A DNA stretch of 64,000 nt, taken from assembly GCA_027317645.1 (NCBI GenBank), contig DAHVQS010000007.1, positions 3,793 to 67,792 of the forward strand, in the 5' to 3' direction. The notes under the pieces are model-generated. The model ran no database searches. It was given only the letters and a program-made list of their open reading frames with translations, and had not been told where the DNA came from. Below are positions 25,528-35,045 of the stretch, piece by piece (positions within the stretch are counted from its first letter, which is position 1; each line of letters begins with the position of its first letter). The DNA is from Paenalcaligenes sp021793095. Its GTDB lineage: Bacteria > Pseudomonadota > Gammaproteobacteria > Burkholderiales > Burkholderiaceae_B. A program made the position numbers and the translations under genes.

Positions 25528-26724
25528 ATGTCAAATCAGTCGCCTGAACACTTTGGTCGTAATTTTCCGGCGTGGCTGGTGCTCATGGCCTTTATCACGG
25601 CCATTGGTCCAATTGCGATTGATATGTACTTACCGGCCTTTCCGGCCATGGCGCAAACCCTTGACACCACACCCGGCCATATAGAGCGCACGCTGGCGGG
25701 TTATCTATTTGGTCTATCGATTGCGCAGTTATTTTATGGGCCCATTTCAGATCGTTTTGGTCGCCGCCTCCCCCTATTTACGGGCCTTTTTATCTTTCTC
25801 ATCGCCTCTATAGGGTGTGCACTCAGCACGGACATTGATCATCTGTTCTTTTGGCGTATTGCCCAAGCCTTTGGAGGGGCAGCCAGCATGGTCATCCCCC
25901 GCGCAGTGATCCGCGATAGGCTGGATACGAATGATGCGGCCAAGGCCCTGTCCATGCTGATGCTCATCATGGGCGTTACCCCCATCTTGGCGCCTATTAT
26001 TGGGGGGCAATTTCTTGTCTTTCTAGATTGGCACAGCATTTTCATTTTTATGGTGATTTATGCTGGGGTCATGCTGTTTTTGGCCTGGCGCCATATGGAC
26101 GAAACACTGGCCCCACACCGCAAACAAGAACTGCGCCCCAGTATTATTTTCAAAAATTACAGCCTCTTATTAACGCACCGAGGGTTTATGCTGTACGCCT
26201 TGGCTGGGGCTTTTGGCTCGGCCGGCATGTTTGCCTACATCAGTGGCTCGCCTCGGGTCTTCATCCAGACCTTTGGCGTTGATCCCTCTATTTTTGGTTT
26301 TATCTTCGGGCTCAATGCCGCCTCCTTTATCCTGATGGCTCAGGTCAATGCTCGGCTGCTTAACCACTTTCGTCCCTCGCAGCTTTTGCTGGCGGCTCAA
26401 CTTGTCCAGGCATTAACCACCATTGGCGCACTGTTGCTCAGCATTTTGGGCTGGTTAAACCTCCCACTCACCATGCTCAGTCTAATGTTATTCATGGGAG
26501 CTCTGGGCATGATCAACCCTAATTCGGCTGCCTTGGCATTGAGTCGGCACGCGCGCCGTTTAGGTAGCGCCTCGGCATTGATGGGCACACTACAAATGCT
26601 CGGTGGGGCACTGGCAGGTCTGGCCATCAGTGTTTGGTCGGTCAACAGCACCTTGCCGTTGGTCACCATACTTTTTATCTGCGCACTGTTGTCTTGGACC
26701 TGCGGTCGACTGGCAAACCTATAA
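25528..26724 (+). CDS. Bcr/CflA family multidrug efflux MFS transporter
   Basis: 398-residue, twelve-helix inner-membrane proton antiporter. Family marks are AIDMYLPAFPAMAQTL in helix 1, GPISDRFGRRLPLFTG (the loop 2-3 MFS motif) and PRAVIRDRL. Bcr/CflA proteins export bicyclomycin, sulfonamides, cysteine and related compounds; the substrate here is unknown. It begins at the ATG 25528 and appears monocistronic. Confidence 0.9.
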   Translation: MSNQSPEHFGRNFPAWLVLMAFITAIGPIAIDMYLPAFPAMAQTLDTTPGHIERTLAGYLFGLSIAQLFYGPISDRFGRRLPLFTGLFIFLIASIGCALSTDIDHLFFWRIAQAFGGAASMVIPRAVIRDRLDTNDAAKALSMLMLIMGVTPILAPIIGGQFLVFLDWHSIFIFMVIYAGVMLFLAWRHMDETLAPHRKQELRPSIIFKNYSLLLTHRGFMLYALAGAFGSAGMFAYISGSPRVFIQTFGVDPSIFGFIFGLNAASFILMAQVNARLLNHFRPSQLLLAAQLVQALTTIGALLLSILGWLNLPLTMLSLMLFMGALGMINPNSAALALSRHARRLGSASALMGTLQMLGGALAGLAISVWSVNSTLPLVTILFICALLSWTCGRLANL

Positions 26725-26776
26725 AAACAAGCGCTAAGGCTTGCCTTGCTGGGTATTTTTAAATAAAATGGTTTGC

Positions 26777-26804
26777 TTTACATATTTTAGTTGCTAGCTA
26801 AAAA
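26777..26804 (+). promoter_or_regulatory. Candidate promoter of rpmB-rpmG
   Basis: TTTACA (26777-26782) and TAAAAA (26799-26804) are separated by 16 bases, about 125 bases before the rpmB ATG. The long untranslated leader contains a small GGCC-TTA-GGCC dyad at 26828-26838. The match is moderate and other placements are possible. Confidence 0.35.
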
Positions 26805-26930
26805 AATCGGTATTAAAAGAGTCATCCGGCCTTAGGCCATACAAGCCGTTCCCTATATAGCCGCATTTGCACATTTTGATTTGGCGTGGGGGTTAGCTAG
26901 AGGATGAATACAATTTTAAAGGGGTTTATC

Positions 26931-27167
26931 ATGGCGCGCGTATGCCAAGTAACAGGAAAAGGCCCACGTGTTGGGAATAATGTGTCTCATGCAAACAACA
27001 AGACCAAGCGTCGTTTTTTGCCTAACCTACACAATCGTCGTTTTTGGGTAGAAAGCGAAAATCGCTGGGTACGTATGCGTATTTCTGCTCAGGGGTTACG
27101 CCTAATCGACAAAAAAGGGATCGATGCGGTCTTAGCCGAGATGCGTGCACGCGGCGAGCGCATCTAA
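26931..27167 (+). CDS. rpmB: 50S ribosomal protein L28
   Basis: 78 residues beginning MARVCQVTGKGPRVGNNVSH, the standard L28 start and length. The ATG at 26931 is preceded by AAAGGGG; an in-frame ATG at 26904 would add a nine-residue leader absent from the family. It is paired with rpmG 36 bases downstream, the usual arrangement. Confidence 0.97.
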   Translation: MARVCQVTGKGPRVGNNVSHANNKTKRRFLPNLHNRRFWVESENRWVRMRISAQGLRLIDKKGIDAVLAEMRARGERI

Positions 27168-27203
27168 AGTACACCGATTCATTTTTAAATTAGGGAGCTC
27201 ACC

Positions 27204-27371
27204 ATGGCCAAAGGAATACGCGAAAAGATCAAACTCGAATCATCTGCCGGTACGGGTCACTTTTACACCACGACCAAAAACAAGCGTAACAACCCAGAAA
27301 AGCTGGTCTTAAAGAAATTCGATCCAGTGGCACGTAAACACGTCGAATACAAAGAAACCCGCTTACGTTAA
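27204..27371 (+). CDS. rpmG: 50S ribosomal protein L33
   Basis: 55 residues, read directly from the sequence: it begins MAKGIREKIKLESSAGTGHF and ends HVEYKETRLR. This is the cysteine-free form of L33 that does not bind zinc. The ATG follows AGGGAG. The gene is co-transcribed with rpmB and followed by a strong terminator. Confidence 0.97.
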   Translation: MAKGIREKIKLESSAGTGHFYTTTKNKRNNPEKLVLKKFDPVARKHVEYKETRLR

Positions 27372-27455
27372 TACCTTGTTTTTACCTATGCTCGTGTGTC
27401 CATCATCTTGGACGACGGGCTTAAAAGGTACGGCAACATACGTTCGCGCAGCATT

Positions 27456-27486
27456 TAAGGCCACTTCCGACGAAGTGGCCTTTTTA
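27456..27486 (+). terminator. Rho-independent terminator after rpmB-rpmG
   Basis: AAGGCCACTTC (27457-27467) and GAAGTGGCCTT (27472-27482) are perfectly complementary over 11 bases with a four-base loop, and the arm runs into TTTTT (27481-27485). Confidence 0.95.
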
Positions 27487-27563
27487 TTTCCTGGCGGGTA
27501 GTTTTGGGGTGCGATAAAATACGCGCATGCTGATTTGCCATTCGTTTAGGATCATAAGGGGGC

Positions 27564-28838
27564 ATGATGGTACACGACATCATCGTAATAGGTGCAGGTA
27601 TGGTCGGCACCAGCATCGCCTGGCACCTACGCGATCGCGGTGCCAATGTGCTGTTGGTCGACCGTAATGACCCCGGCCAAGAAACCTCATACGGCAATGC
27701 AGGCCTAATACAACGCGAGGCCGTTTTCCCGCACCCCTTTCCACGCGCTTTCAGCGAGACTCTCAGTGTCCTGCCCAATCAGCGACCCGACATCCGCTAC
27801 CAGCTATCTGGGGTGCTACGCTATGCGCCCAAATTGATGGCCTATCGTTATTTTTCTGCCCCCAAACGCTGGCAGGCCTTGGCCGAACAATGGGCACAAC
27901 TCATTAGCACCTGTCTCGATGAGCATCAGCGCATGATCCAGGCCGCCCAGGCAGATGATCTCATACGCCGCCGAGGGTGGCTGCAACTCCACCGTTCCGC
28001 AGAAGCCCTGCGCGTCGAACTCACCCAAGCCCAACGCGCCGCCGATCAGTACGGGGTCGAATTCGACACCTTGAGCCCTGAACAGCTCAAGGCAATCGAA
28101 CCACACGTTAATACGCGCGTATTTTCGGGGGCGATTCATTGGAAAAACTCTTGGCAGGTGACTGACCCCGGCGGTTTGGTTAAGCGCTACGCCGATGACT
28201 TTGTCGCCCAAGGGGGGACATTCAAACGCAAGCGCGTCACCCGTATCCACCAAAATACAGATGGAAGGTGGCAGGTCATCTGCGGCTCAGAGCACTTAAC
28301 AGCCCAGCATGTCGTGATTGCTGCAGGGCCTTGGTCCATGCAACTGCTCAAACCGCTCAACTACAATTTTCCTTTATTTCCCAAGCGCGGCTACCACTGG
28401 CATTATCGACCGATTGTCGAGCAATCTTTACAGCACAGCATCTTGGATGCCGATAATGGATACCTGCTCGGCCCCATGGACATGGGTATTCGGCTGACCA
28501 CAGGAGCTGAGATGGCCCCTCTATATGGGCCACCCCGCCGCGCACAAATACAACTGTGTGAGCGCATCGCTCGTGATATCCTACCGTTGGGTAAGGCCAT
28601 CGAACCACAGCCTTGGTATGGGTCACGGCCCTGCTTCCCAGACATGAAGCCCATCATCGGTCCGGCCCCTAAACACCGCCACCTCTGGCTGGCGATCGGC
28701 CATGCACACCAGGGCTTTACACTGGGGCCGACCACTGGGCGTTTACTGAGCGAGCTGATTTACGAGCAATCCCCCTTTGTAGACCCTCAACCATTTAGTG
28801 CTGAGCGTTTCAAATCGCTGGGGCCTTTTACTTGTTAA
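27564..28838 (+). CDS. FAD-dependent D-amino-acid dehydrogenase-like oxidoreductase
   Basis: 424 residues of the DadA/glycine-oxidase fold. The N-terminal FAD motif VIGAGMVGTSIAWHL, the NAGLIQ segment and the C-terminal RPCFPDMKPIIGPAP and GHAHQGFTLGPTTGRLLSE blocks fit the D-amino acid dehydrogenase group. The actual amino-acid substrate is not clear. It starts with ATGATG after AAGGGGG, so the start is either 27564 or 27567. It is the first gene of a plus-strand run leading into leuS. Confidence 0.82.
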   Translation: MMVHDIIVIGAGMVGTSIAWHLRDRGANVLLVDRNDPGQETSYGNAGLIQREAVFPHPFPRAFSETLSVLPNQRPDIRYQLSGVLRYAPKLMAYRYFSAPKRWQALAEQWAQLISTCLDEHQRMIQAAQADDLIRRRGWLQLHRSAEALRVELTQAQRAADQYGVEFDTLSPEQLKAIEPHVNTRVFSGAIHWKNSWQVTDPGGLVKRYADDFVAQGGTFKRKRVTRIHQNTDGRWQVICGSEHLTAQHVVIAAGPWSMQLLKPLNYNFPLFPKRGYHWHYRPIVEQSLQHSILDADNGYLLGPMDMGIRLTTGAEMAPLYGPPRRAQIQLCERIARDILPLGKAIEPQPWYGSRPCFPDMKPIIGPAPKHRHLWLAIGHAHQGFTLGPTTGRLLSELIYEQSPFVDPQPFSAERFKSLGPFTC

Positions 28839-28920
28839 GGTAGGGCCTGGGGTACGAGCTAAGCACCCCACACCCCCATTTTGGTACAGTAATTCATTTC
28901 ACTTTTTGGCTACAAATCAC

Positions 28921-31581
28921 ATGCAGGAAACTTATCAACCTCACGAAATAGAACGCACTGCCCAAGAACAATGGCAGGCAGATGATGTCTATCGGGTTCA
29001 TGAAAACGCGACCCGCGCAGACGGTACCCCCAAACCAAAATTCTACGCATGCTCTATGCTGCCCTACCCGAGTGGCAAACTGCACATGGGCCATGTGAGA
29101 AATTACACCATCAATGACGTCATGACGCGTCATCTGCGCCTGCGTGGCTATAACGTGCTCATGCCCATGGGTTGGGACGCCTTTGGAATGCCTGCCGAAA
29201 ATGCTGCTCTCAATTCCAAACTGCCCCCCGCCCAATGGACCTATGACAACATCGACTACATGCGCAAGCAGATGAAGGCCATGGGACTGGCAGTGGATTG
29301 GTCGCGCGAGGTCAATGCCTGTGATCCCAAATACTACAAATGGAATCAATGGTTCTTTTTACGCATGCTCAAAGCAGGGATTGCCTACAGAAAGACCCAG
29401 GTCGTTAATTGGGATCCTGTGGATCAGACCGTGCTGGCTAATGAGCAAGTGATCGATGGCCGCGGCTGGCGCTCAGGAGCCTTGGTAGAAAAACGTGAAA
29501 TTCCTGGCTATTACCTAGCGATTACCCGCTATGCCGATGAATTACTAGATGCAGTAAAAAATGATTTAGATGGTTGGCCCGAGCGCGTACGCACCATGCA
29601 AGAGCACTGGATTGGCAAAAGCCACGGCTTGCGCTTTGCTTTTACACATCAAATCAAAGATGACCACGGGGCACTCATACAAGATGGCAAACTCTATGTA
29701 TTTACCACCCGTGCGGACACCATTATGGGGGTGACTTTCTGCGCGGTTGCGCCCGAGCACCCGCTTGCAGAGCATGCAGCTAAAAACAACCCCGCGCTGG
29801 CGGATTTCATTGCGACGAGCAAACGCGGTGGCCAGAGTGAGGCTGATATTGCCACACGCGAAAAAGAAGGCATGCCGACAGGACTCACCGTGACGCACCC
29901 TGTGAGCGGCGAGGAAATCCCCGTTTGGGTGGGCAACTACGTCCTGATGAGCTATGGGGATGGCGCCGTGATGGGCGTCCCCGCACATGATGAGCGTGAT
30001 TTTGAGTTTGCCCTAAAATACCAATTGCCCATCAAGCAGGTCATCGCACTCGATGAGCATACGTTCTCAGATCAACGATGGGCTGATTGGTATGCCAATG
30101 AACAAGATGGCACGCTCATCGATTCGGGCCCCTACACTGGTCTGAGCAGTCCAGAGGCACGCGAACGCATCGCCAGCGATATGGCCAATAAAGGCCTGGG
30201 TGAGAAAAAAATCACCTACCGTCTGCGCGATTGGGGCATCTCTAGGCAGCGTTATTGGGGCACCCCTATCCCCATTATTCACTGTCCTGATTGCGGCCCG
30301 GTCCCTGTCCCCGAAGAGGATCTACCTGTGGTGCTCCCAGAGCACCTTATCCCTGATGGCAGCGGTAATCCTCTGGCCCAGGACGCAGATTTCCTCAATT
30401 GTCAGTGCCCCAGCTGCGGCCAAGATGCCCAACGCGAAACCGATACCATGGACACCTTTATTGATTCATCCTGGTATTTCATGCGCTACACCTGCCCAGA
30501 TAACGATCAGGCCATGGTGGATGAGCGTAATGATTATTGGATGCCCATGGACCAATACATTGGGGGCATTGAGCACGCTGTCCTGCATTTACTGTATGCC
30601 CGTTTTTGGACTAAAGTCATGCGCGACATGGGGCTGGTCTCATTTGATGAGCCCTTTACTCGACTGCTGACTCAGGGCATGGTGCTCAATCATATTTATT
30701 CACGCCGCAATGAGCGCGGCGGCCGCGAATATTTTGCACCCAGCGAAGTTGAAAATACCTACGATGAGCACGGTAATGTGATTGGCGCCAAGCTCAAATC
30801 AGATGGCAGCCCTGTCGAATATGAGGGCATAGGTACCATGTCCAAATCCAAAAACAATGGTGTCGACCCTCAGGCCATCATCGATCAGTACGGCGCAGAC
30901 ACCGCCCGTTTATTTATTATGTTTGCCAGCCCGCCCGAGCAAACCCTCGAATGGTCCAACACGGGCATTGACGGTGCTCATCGCTTTTTGCGCCGTCTAT
31001 GGCTATTTGCGCACAAGCACCAACAGACGCTTAAATCAGGTGCCCATCTGGACATTAGTCAGTTTCAGGATCTGCCCACTGAGGCCAAGGATTTACGCCG
31101 CGAAATTCATTCTTTGCTCAAGCAGGCTGATTATGATTACCAGCGCATCCAGTACAATACGGTAGTCTCGGGGTGCATGAAGATGCTCAACACCCTCGAG
31201 GATGCCAAACTCGATGACACGCCGGCCGCTCAGGCGACGCTGGCTGAGTGCACATCGATTCTGTTGCGCGTCCTCTATCCCGTCGTCCCCCATATATGCT
31301 GGTCACTCTGGCGCGAGCTCGGCTATGCCGCGCACTTTGGGGATATTTTGGATGTACAGTGGCCCACTGTCGATGAACAGGCACTGGTTGCCGATGAAAT
31401 TCAGCTCACGCTGCAGGTCAACGGCCGCGTACGCGGACACATCACTGTCGCCAACGATGCCGACAAAGAGGCCATCGAGGCCACGGCCAGCGCCCATGAG
31501 GCGGTACATCGTCACCTTGAAGGTCGGCCCCCCAAGCGCATCATCATTGTGCCTGGCCGACTGGTTAACGTGGTAGGCTAA
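28921..31581 (+). CDS. leuS: Leucine--tRNA ligase
   Basis: Class I aminoacyl-tRNA synthetase, 886 residues. The HIGH-type motif is YPSGKLHMGHVRN near residue 50, the editing CP1 domain contains TTRADTIMGVTF, and the KMSKS motif is TMSKSKNNGVDP near residue 640. I start at the ATG 28921 (MQETYQPHEIERTAQEQW), which agrees with family N-termini; the frame is open back to 28798 but overlaps the upstream gene. lptE follows after 3 bases. Confidence 0.98.
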   Translation: MQETYQPHEIERTAQEQWQADDVYRVHENATRADGTPKPKFYACSMLPYPSGKLHMGHVRNYTINDVMTRHLRLRGYNVLMPMGWDAFGMPAENAALNSKLPPAQWTYDNIDYMRKQMKAMGLAVDWSREVNACDPKYYKWNQWFFLRMLKAGIAYRKTQVVNWDPVDQTVLANEQVIDGRGWRSGALVEKREIPGYYLAITRYADELLDAVKNDLDGWPERVRTMQEHWIGKSHGLRFAFTHQIKDDHGALIQDGKLYVFTTRADTIMGVTFCAVAPEHPLAEHAAKNNPALADFIATSKRGGQSEADIATREKEGMPTGLTVTHPVSGEEIPVWVGNYVLMSYGDGAVMGVPAHDERDFEFALKYQLPIKQVIALDEHTFSDQRWADWYANEQDGTLIDSGPYTGLSSPEARERIASDMANKGLGEKKITYRLRDWGISRQRYWGTPIPIIHCPDCGPVPVPEEDLPVVLPEHLIPDGSGNPLAQDADFLNCQCPSCGQDAQRETDTMDTFIDSSWYFMRYTCPDNDQAMVDERNDYWMPMDQYIGGIEHAVLHLLYARFWTKVMRDMGLVSFDEPFTRLLTQGMVLNHIYSRRNERGGREYFAPSEVENTYDEHGNVIGAKLKSDGSPVEYEGIGTMSKSKNNGVDPQAIIDQYGADTARLFIMFASPPEQTLEWSNTGIDGAHRFLRRLWLFAHKHQQTLKSGAHLDISQFQDLPTEAKDLRREIHSLLKQADYDYQRIQYNTVVSGCMKMLNTLEDAKLDDTPAAQATLAECTSILLRVLYPVVPHICWSLWRELGYAAHFGDILDVQWPTVDEQALVADEIQLTLQVNGRVRGHITVANDADKEAIEATASAHEAVHRHLEGRPPKRIIIVPGRLVNVVG

Positions 31582-31584
31582 ACC

Positions 31585-32232
31585 ATGCTTTTTAGGCACC
31601 CCTTACGCCGATATCTCTCGCGCTTACTTTTTGGGCTCGGGAGTATCGGCATGGTCTTATTGATCCAAGGCTGTGGCTTTCGCCTCCAGGGGGCTTCGCC
31701 ACTGCCTTTTAACAAGCTTTATACCAACATTTCTTTAAACTCCTCTTTCGGCGCTCAACTAGAACGCATGCTGGTTGCCAATACGCCCGAGCTCACCTTT
31801 GTGGACAAGCGCGATGATGCCCAAGCCTCATTGATTCAGCTACAAAATAGACGCATTACTCGGGACGTTGCACTCGATCCACAGGGTAATGTCGAAGAAT
31901 ATCAACTCAATTTACAGTTCCGTTTCGAGCTGCTCGATCACGAAGGGCGCAAGATACTTTCCCCCACCACCCTGGTCATTACGCGCTACCTGCCCAATGA
32001 TCCGGACGCCACCCAGGCCAAGGAAAGTGAGCGGGCCAGCATGTATGCATCGATGGAAGAAGACCTCATCGAACGTTTATCACGGCGCCTCACCGCACCC
32101 GATGTGAGCAGCCGCTTTGAAGCACTCAAAGATGAACCGGTGACCGAAGAGGATCTGGAAGAAGAGGAAATTGAATGGCAGGATGATTATGAAGATGACG
32201 AAGAAGAATTCCTGCCCATACTAGAGTACTGA
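31585..32232 (+). CDS. lptE: LPS-assembly lipoprotein LptE
   Basis: Outer-membrane lipoprotein that plugs the LptD barrel for lipopolysaccharide insertion. 215 residues; signal peptide with lipobox LIQGC placing the lipidated cysteine at about residue 30, followed by GFRLQGASPLPF, the family start. The leuS-lptE-holA order is conserved in proteobacteria. Odd feature: the last 30 or so residues are extremely acidic (about 17 Asp/Glu, for example EEDLEEEEIEW and DDYEDDEEEF). Confidence 0.92.
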   Translation: MLFRHPLRRYLSRLLFGLGSIGMVLLIQGCGFRLQGASPLPFNKLYTNISLNSSFGAQLERMLVANTPELTFVDKRDDAQASLIQLQNRRITRDVALDPQGNVEEYQLNLQFRFELLDHEGRKILSPTTLVITRYLPNDPDATQAKESERASMYASMEEDLIERLSRRLTAPDVSSRFEALKDEPVTEEDLEEEEIEWQDDYEDDEEEFLPILEY

Positions 32233-32238
32233 TCCATC

Positions 32239-33282
32239 ATGGCCACCCAACGCTATCATGCCGAGCAATGGCAAACACATGCGCAAAAGCTCACCCGTTT
32301 GGCTCCTTTATATGTGATTTCTGGCAATGAAGAATTACTGCATATAGAGGCCAGTGACGCCTTGCGTGCCGCAGCCAAGCGTTTGGGCTATGATGAGCGC
32401 CAACGCATCGATTTAGATGCACAGGCCGATTGGAGTGAGGTGACCGAGGCCTGTCAGAGCCTGTCTCTTTTTGGGGGGCAGCGTTTGGTTGAGCTATCCC
32501 TGCCAACAGGGCGTCCGGGACGCACCGGTGGCGAACATTTGCAAACACTGGGCCCTCAGCTGGCAGACCGCGATGACATCACGGTATTGGTTCTGTTACC
32601 GCATCTCAATCAAAGCGCCCTCAAAGCCAAGTGGGCACAAGCACTGCAAAAAAATGCTGTCTGGATTGAGGCCCCACAAATACGCCGCGCCCAACTGCCC
32701 CAATGGATACAAAAACGCCTCGACCAACAGCAACAACGCTGCGATCACGACACGGCCCTCTGGCTGAGCGATCAAGTTGAGGGCCATCTACTGGCCGCCC
32801 ACCAAGAAATACTTAAACTGGGTTTACTCTACCCCACTGGTACCCTGAGTCTTGAACAGGTCCAAGAGGCCGTTCTTAACGTGGCACGATATAATGTCTT
32901 TGATTTACGTGATGCCCTACTCAATGGTAACCGGGTCCGTGCACTGCGTATTGTGCAGGGGCTAGAGGCCGAAGGGGTCGCCCTGCCCTTGGTATTGTGG
33001 GTGATTAGCGAAGAGGTCCGTCTCTTGGCCGAGCTATCCGCGGCACGCCAAGCTGGGCAGAGCCTACAACCCATATTGCGGGCGTACCGTGTATTTGGTC
33101 CGCGCCAAAAACTGCTCGAGCAAGCCCTACAACGTAGCCGCCCTCAGGTCTGGACGCAGGGCGTGGCCCACGCCTATGATATTGATCAGGCAATCAAAGG
33201 CTACCCAGTTGCCCAACGACTCAGCAACCCGTGGGCCGAAATTCAACGCCTTTGCATTCACATCGCACAGGCCACCGCCTAA
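32239..33282 (+). CDS. holA: DNA polymerase III delta subunit
   Basis: 347-residue clamp-loader subunit that opens the beta sliding clamp. N-terminal PLYVISGNEELLHIEASDALR and FGGQRLVELSLPTGRPG segments are characteristic; the central RYNVFDLRDALLNGNRVRALRI helix block and C-terminal collar domain follow. It lies between lptE (6-base gap) and proA, in the conserved leuS-lptE-holA arrangement. Confidence 0.94.
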   Translation: MATQRYHAEQWQTHAQKLTRLAPLYVISGNEELLHIEASDALRAAAKRLGYDERQRIDLDAQADWSEVTEACQSLSLFGGQRLVELSLPTGRPGRTGGEHLQTLGPQLADRDDITVLVLLPHLNQSALKAKWAQALQKNAVWIEAPQIRRAQLPQWIQKRLDQQQQRCDHDTALWLSDQVEGHLLAAHQEILKLGLLYPTGTLSLEQVQEAVLNVARYNVFDLRDALLNGNRVRALRIVQGLEAEGVALPLVLWVISEEVRLLAELSAARQAGQSLQPILRAYRVFGPRQKLLEQALQRSRPQVWTQGVAHAYDIDQAIKGYPVAQRLSNPWAEIQRLCIHIAQATA

Positions 33283-33335
33283 GGCAGGCTGCCAGCGGCA
33301 GCTGCTCATTGATTTTCTATGATTTAACACTAGCA

Positions 33336-34616
33336 ATGACTACCACAGACACTCAAACTAGCACCACCGAACTCATGCTGGCTATTGGTAAAAAGGCCAA
33401 AGCCGCTGCCCGCATTTTGCGTAACGCCACGGACAAACAAAAGTCCACCGCTTTACTCCAGATGGCCGATTTGCTCTTGGAAAAAAAAGATGAACTCATC
33501 GCTGCCAACCGAAAAGACCTCGAGGCTGCCAAAGAAAGAAATTTGGCCGCTGCCCTAGTGGATAGGCTCACCATCAGCGAAACCACCATTCAAAGTATGG
33601 CCACTGGCTTACGCCAAATCGCAGCCATGCCCGATCCGGTTGGCAAACGCAGTGAAACCATTGTCCGTCCAAACGGCATGATGGTTGCCCAAATGCGGGT
33701 CCCTATCGGGGTGATTGGTATTATTTATGAATCGCGCCCCAATGTCACCATTGATGCAGCCGCCCTGTGCATCAAATCAGGTAATGCCACCATTTTACGC
33801 GGCGGCAGTGAGGCCTTTCATTCAAACCAAGCATTGGGCGAGGTCATCCTCGAGGGCCTACGTGCTGCCAAACTGCCCGAGGATTGTGTTCAGGTCGTGC
33901 CCACTACCGATCGCGCCGCAGTCGGCAGTCTGGTCACCATGACGGATTATGTCGATGTGATCGTGCCACGGGGCGGAAAGGGGCTCATCGAGCGCCTCAG
34001 CCAAGAGGCCAGCGTCCCGCTCATCAAGCATTTGGATGGTAACTGCCACCTCTATATTGACAAGGACGCCGACCTGGCCAAAGCACACGCCGTTGCCATC
34101 AATGCCAAAACCTACCGCTATGGCATCTGCGGGACGATGGAAACCCTGTTGGTACACCACGAGGTGGCCCCCGCTTTGCTGCCTGATCTGTGCGCCGATC
34201 TACAGCAAAAAGGGGTTGAGCTGCGCGGTTGCGAGCGCACTCGAAATTTAGTAGATGACATCAAAGAGGCCACTGACGAAGACTGGGAGACCGAATTCCT
34301 CGCCCCCATCTTGGCTATTCGCATCGTTGACTCTTATGATCAAGCCGTGGATCACATCGCCCTCTATAGCTCCGAACATACAGAGTCTATAGTGACGGAA
34401 AACCTCAACACCGCTTTGCGCTTTCAAAAAGAGGTGGACTCTAGCTCGGTCTACGTCAACCTGCCTACCTGCTTTGCCGATGGTTTTGAATATGGCCTTG
34501 GCGCTGAAATAGGCATTTCCACCAACCGTTTGCATGCACGAGGTCCAGTTGGCCTTGAGGGGCTCACGACGGAAAAGTGGGTACTCACCGGTAACGGCCA
34601 ACTCAGGGGTCAATAA
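33336..34616 (+). CDS. proA: Gamma-glutamyl phosphate reductase
   Basis: Reduces gamma-glutamyl phosphate to glutamate-5-semialdehyde in proline synthesis. 426 residues with PIGVIGIIYESRPNVTIDAAALCIKSGNA, the catalytic cysteine region TYRYGICGTMETLLVH near residue 265, and the C-terminal LGAEIGISTNRLHARGPVGLEGLT. The in-frame start at 33231 lies inside holA; the ATG at 33336 is preferred. Proline is also an osmolyte, though proA here shows no sign of osmotic regulation. Confidence 0.96.
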   Translation: MTTTDTQTSTTELMLAIGKKAKAAARILRNATDKQKSTALLQMADLLLEKKDELIAANRKDLEAAKERNLAAALVDRLTISETTIQSMATGLRQIAAMPDPVGKRSETIVRPNGMMVAQMRVPIGVIGIIYESRPNVTIDAAALCIKSGNATILRGGSEAFHSNQALGEVILEGLRAAKLPEDCVQVVPTTDRAAVGSLVTMTDYVDVIVPRGGKGLIERLSQEASVPLIKHLDGNCHLYIDKDADLAKAHAVAINAKTYRYGICGTMETLLVHHEVAPALLPDLCADLQQKGVELRGCERTRNLVDDIKEATDEDWETEFLAPILAIRIVDSYDQAVDHIALYSSEHTESIVTENLNTALRFQKEVDSSSVYVNLPTCFADGFEYGLGAEIGISTNRLHARGPVGLEGLTTEKWVLTGNGQLRGQ

Positions 34617-34617
34617 T

Positions 34618-35043
34618 ATGGGTATGTTGTGGGTCAAAGTACTCCATATCCTGTTTGTGATTGCCTGGTTCGCGGGGCTGTTTTATTTGCCCCGCTTGTA
34701 CGTTAATTTGGCACAAAATAAAGACCAAGCAGACACCTATGAGGTGTTGGTCGGCATGGCACAAAGACTTTACCGCTTCATGCTGCCACTGGCCGTGCTA
34801 GCGGTACTGACGGGGTTAGGCCTATTTATTTACTATGGTATTGGCAAAGGACAGGGTTGGATTCACGCCAAAATACTATTGGTCGCATTTTTAATCTTTT
34901 ACCACTACGGCTGTGGACGTTATCTCAAACGTTTCATACAGTCCCAACCCACACCAGGACATGTGTTTTTTCGCTGGTTTAATGAAATCCCTGTTCTGAT
35001 ACTGTTTGTGGTGCTTTACCTGGTGATCTTTAAGCCCTTTTAA
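34618..35043 (+). CDS. hemJ: HemJ-like/CopD-family membrane protein
   Basis: 141-residue inner-membrane protein with four helices. It begins LWVKVLHILFVIAWFAGLFYLPRLYV and ends RWFNEIPVLILFVVLYLVIFKPF, closely following the protoporphyrinogen IX oxidase HemJ pattern, including the early histidine, the WIHAKILLV lysine and the later FYHYG histidine. HemJ performs the step after HemF, which is also in this window. Many annotations only say CopD family. Start at ATG 34618, one base after the proA stop; an ATG at 34624 is an alternative. Confidence 0.82.
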   Translation: MGMLWVKVLHILFVIAWFAGLFYLPRLYVNLAQNKDQADTYEVLVGMAQRLYRFMLPLAVLAVLTGLGLFIYYGIGKGQGWIHAKILLVAFLIFYHYGCGRYLKRFIQSQPTPGHVFFRWFNEIPVLILFVVLYLVIFKPF

Positions 35044-35045
35044 TT

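Noticed and set aside
26725..26770. Possible terminator after the Bcr/CflA gene (CAAGC/GCTTG and AAGGC/GCCTT near 26728-26747 followed by TTTTT).
   Set aside because: The stems are only five bases, mutually exclusive, and the T-run is 10 or more bases away; too weak to list.
26820..26930. rpmB leader as a riboswitch or ribosomal-protein autoregulatory element.
   Set aside because: Only a tiny GGCC-TTA-GGCC dyad is visible; no known element could be matched.
28894..29349. A 151-codon minus-strand frame opposite the start of leuS.
   Set aside because: It overlaps the well-supported leuS N-terminus completely and reads as anti-sense low-quality sequence.
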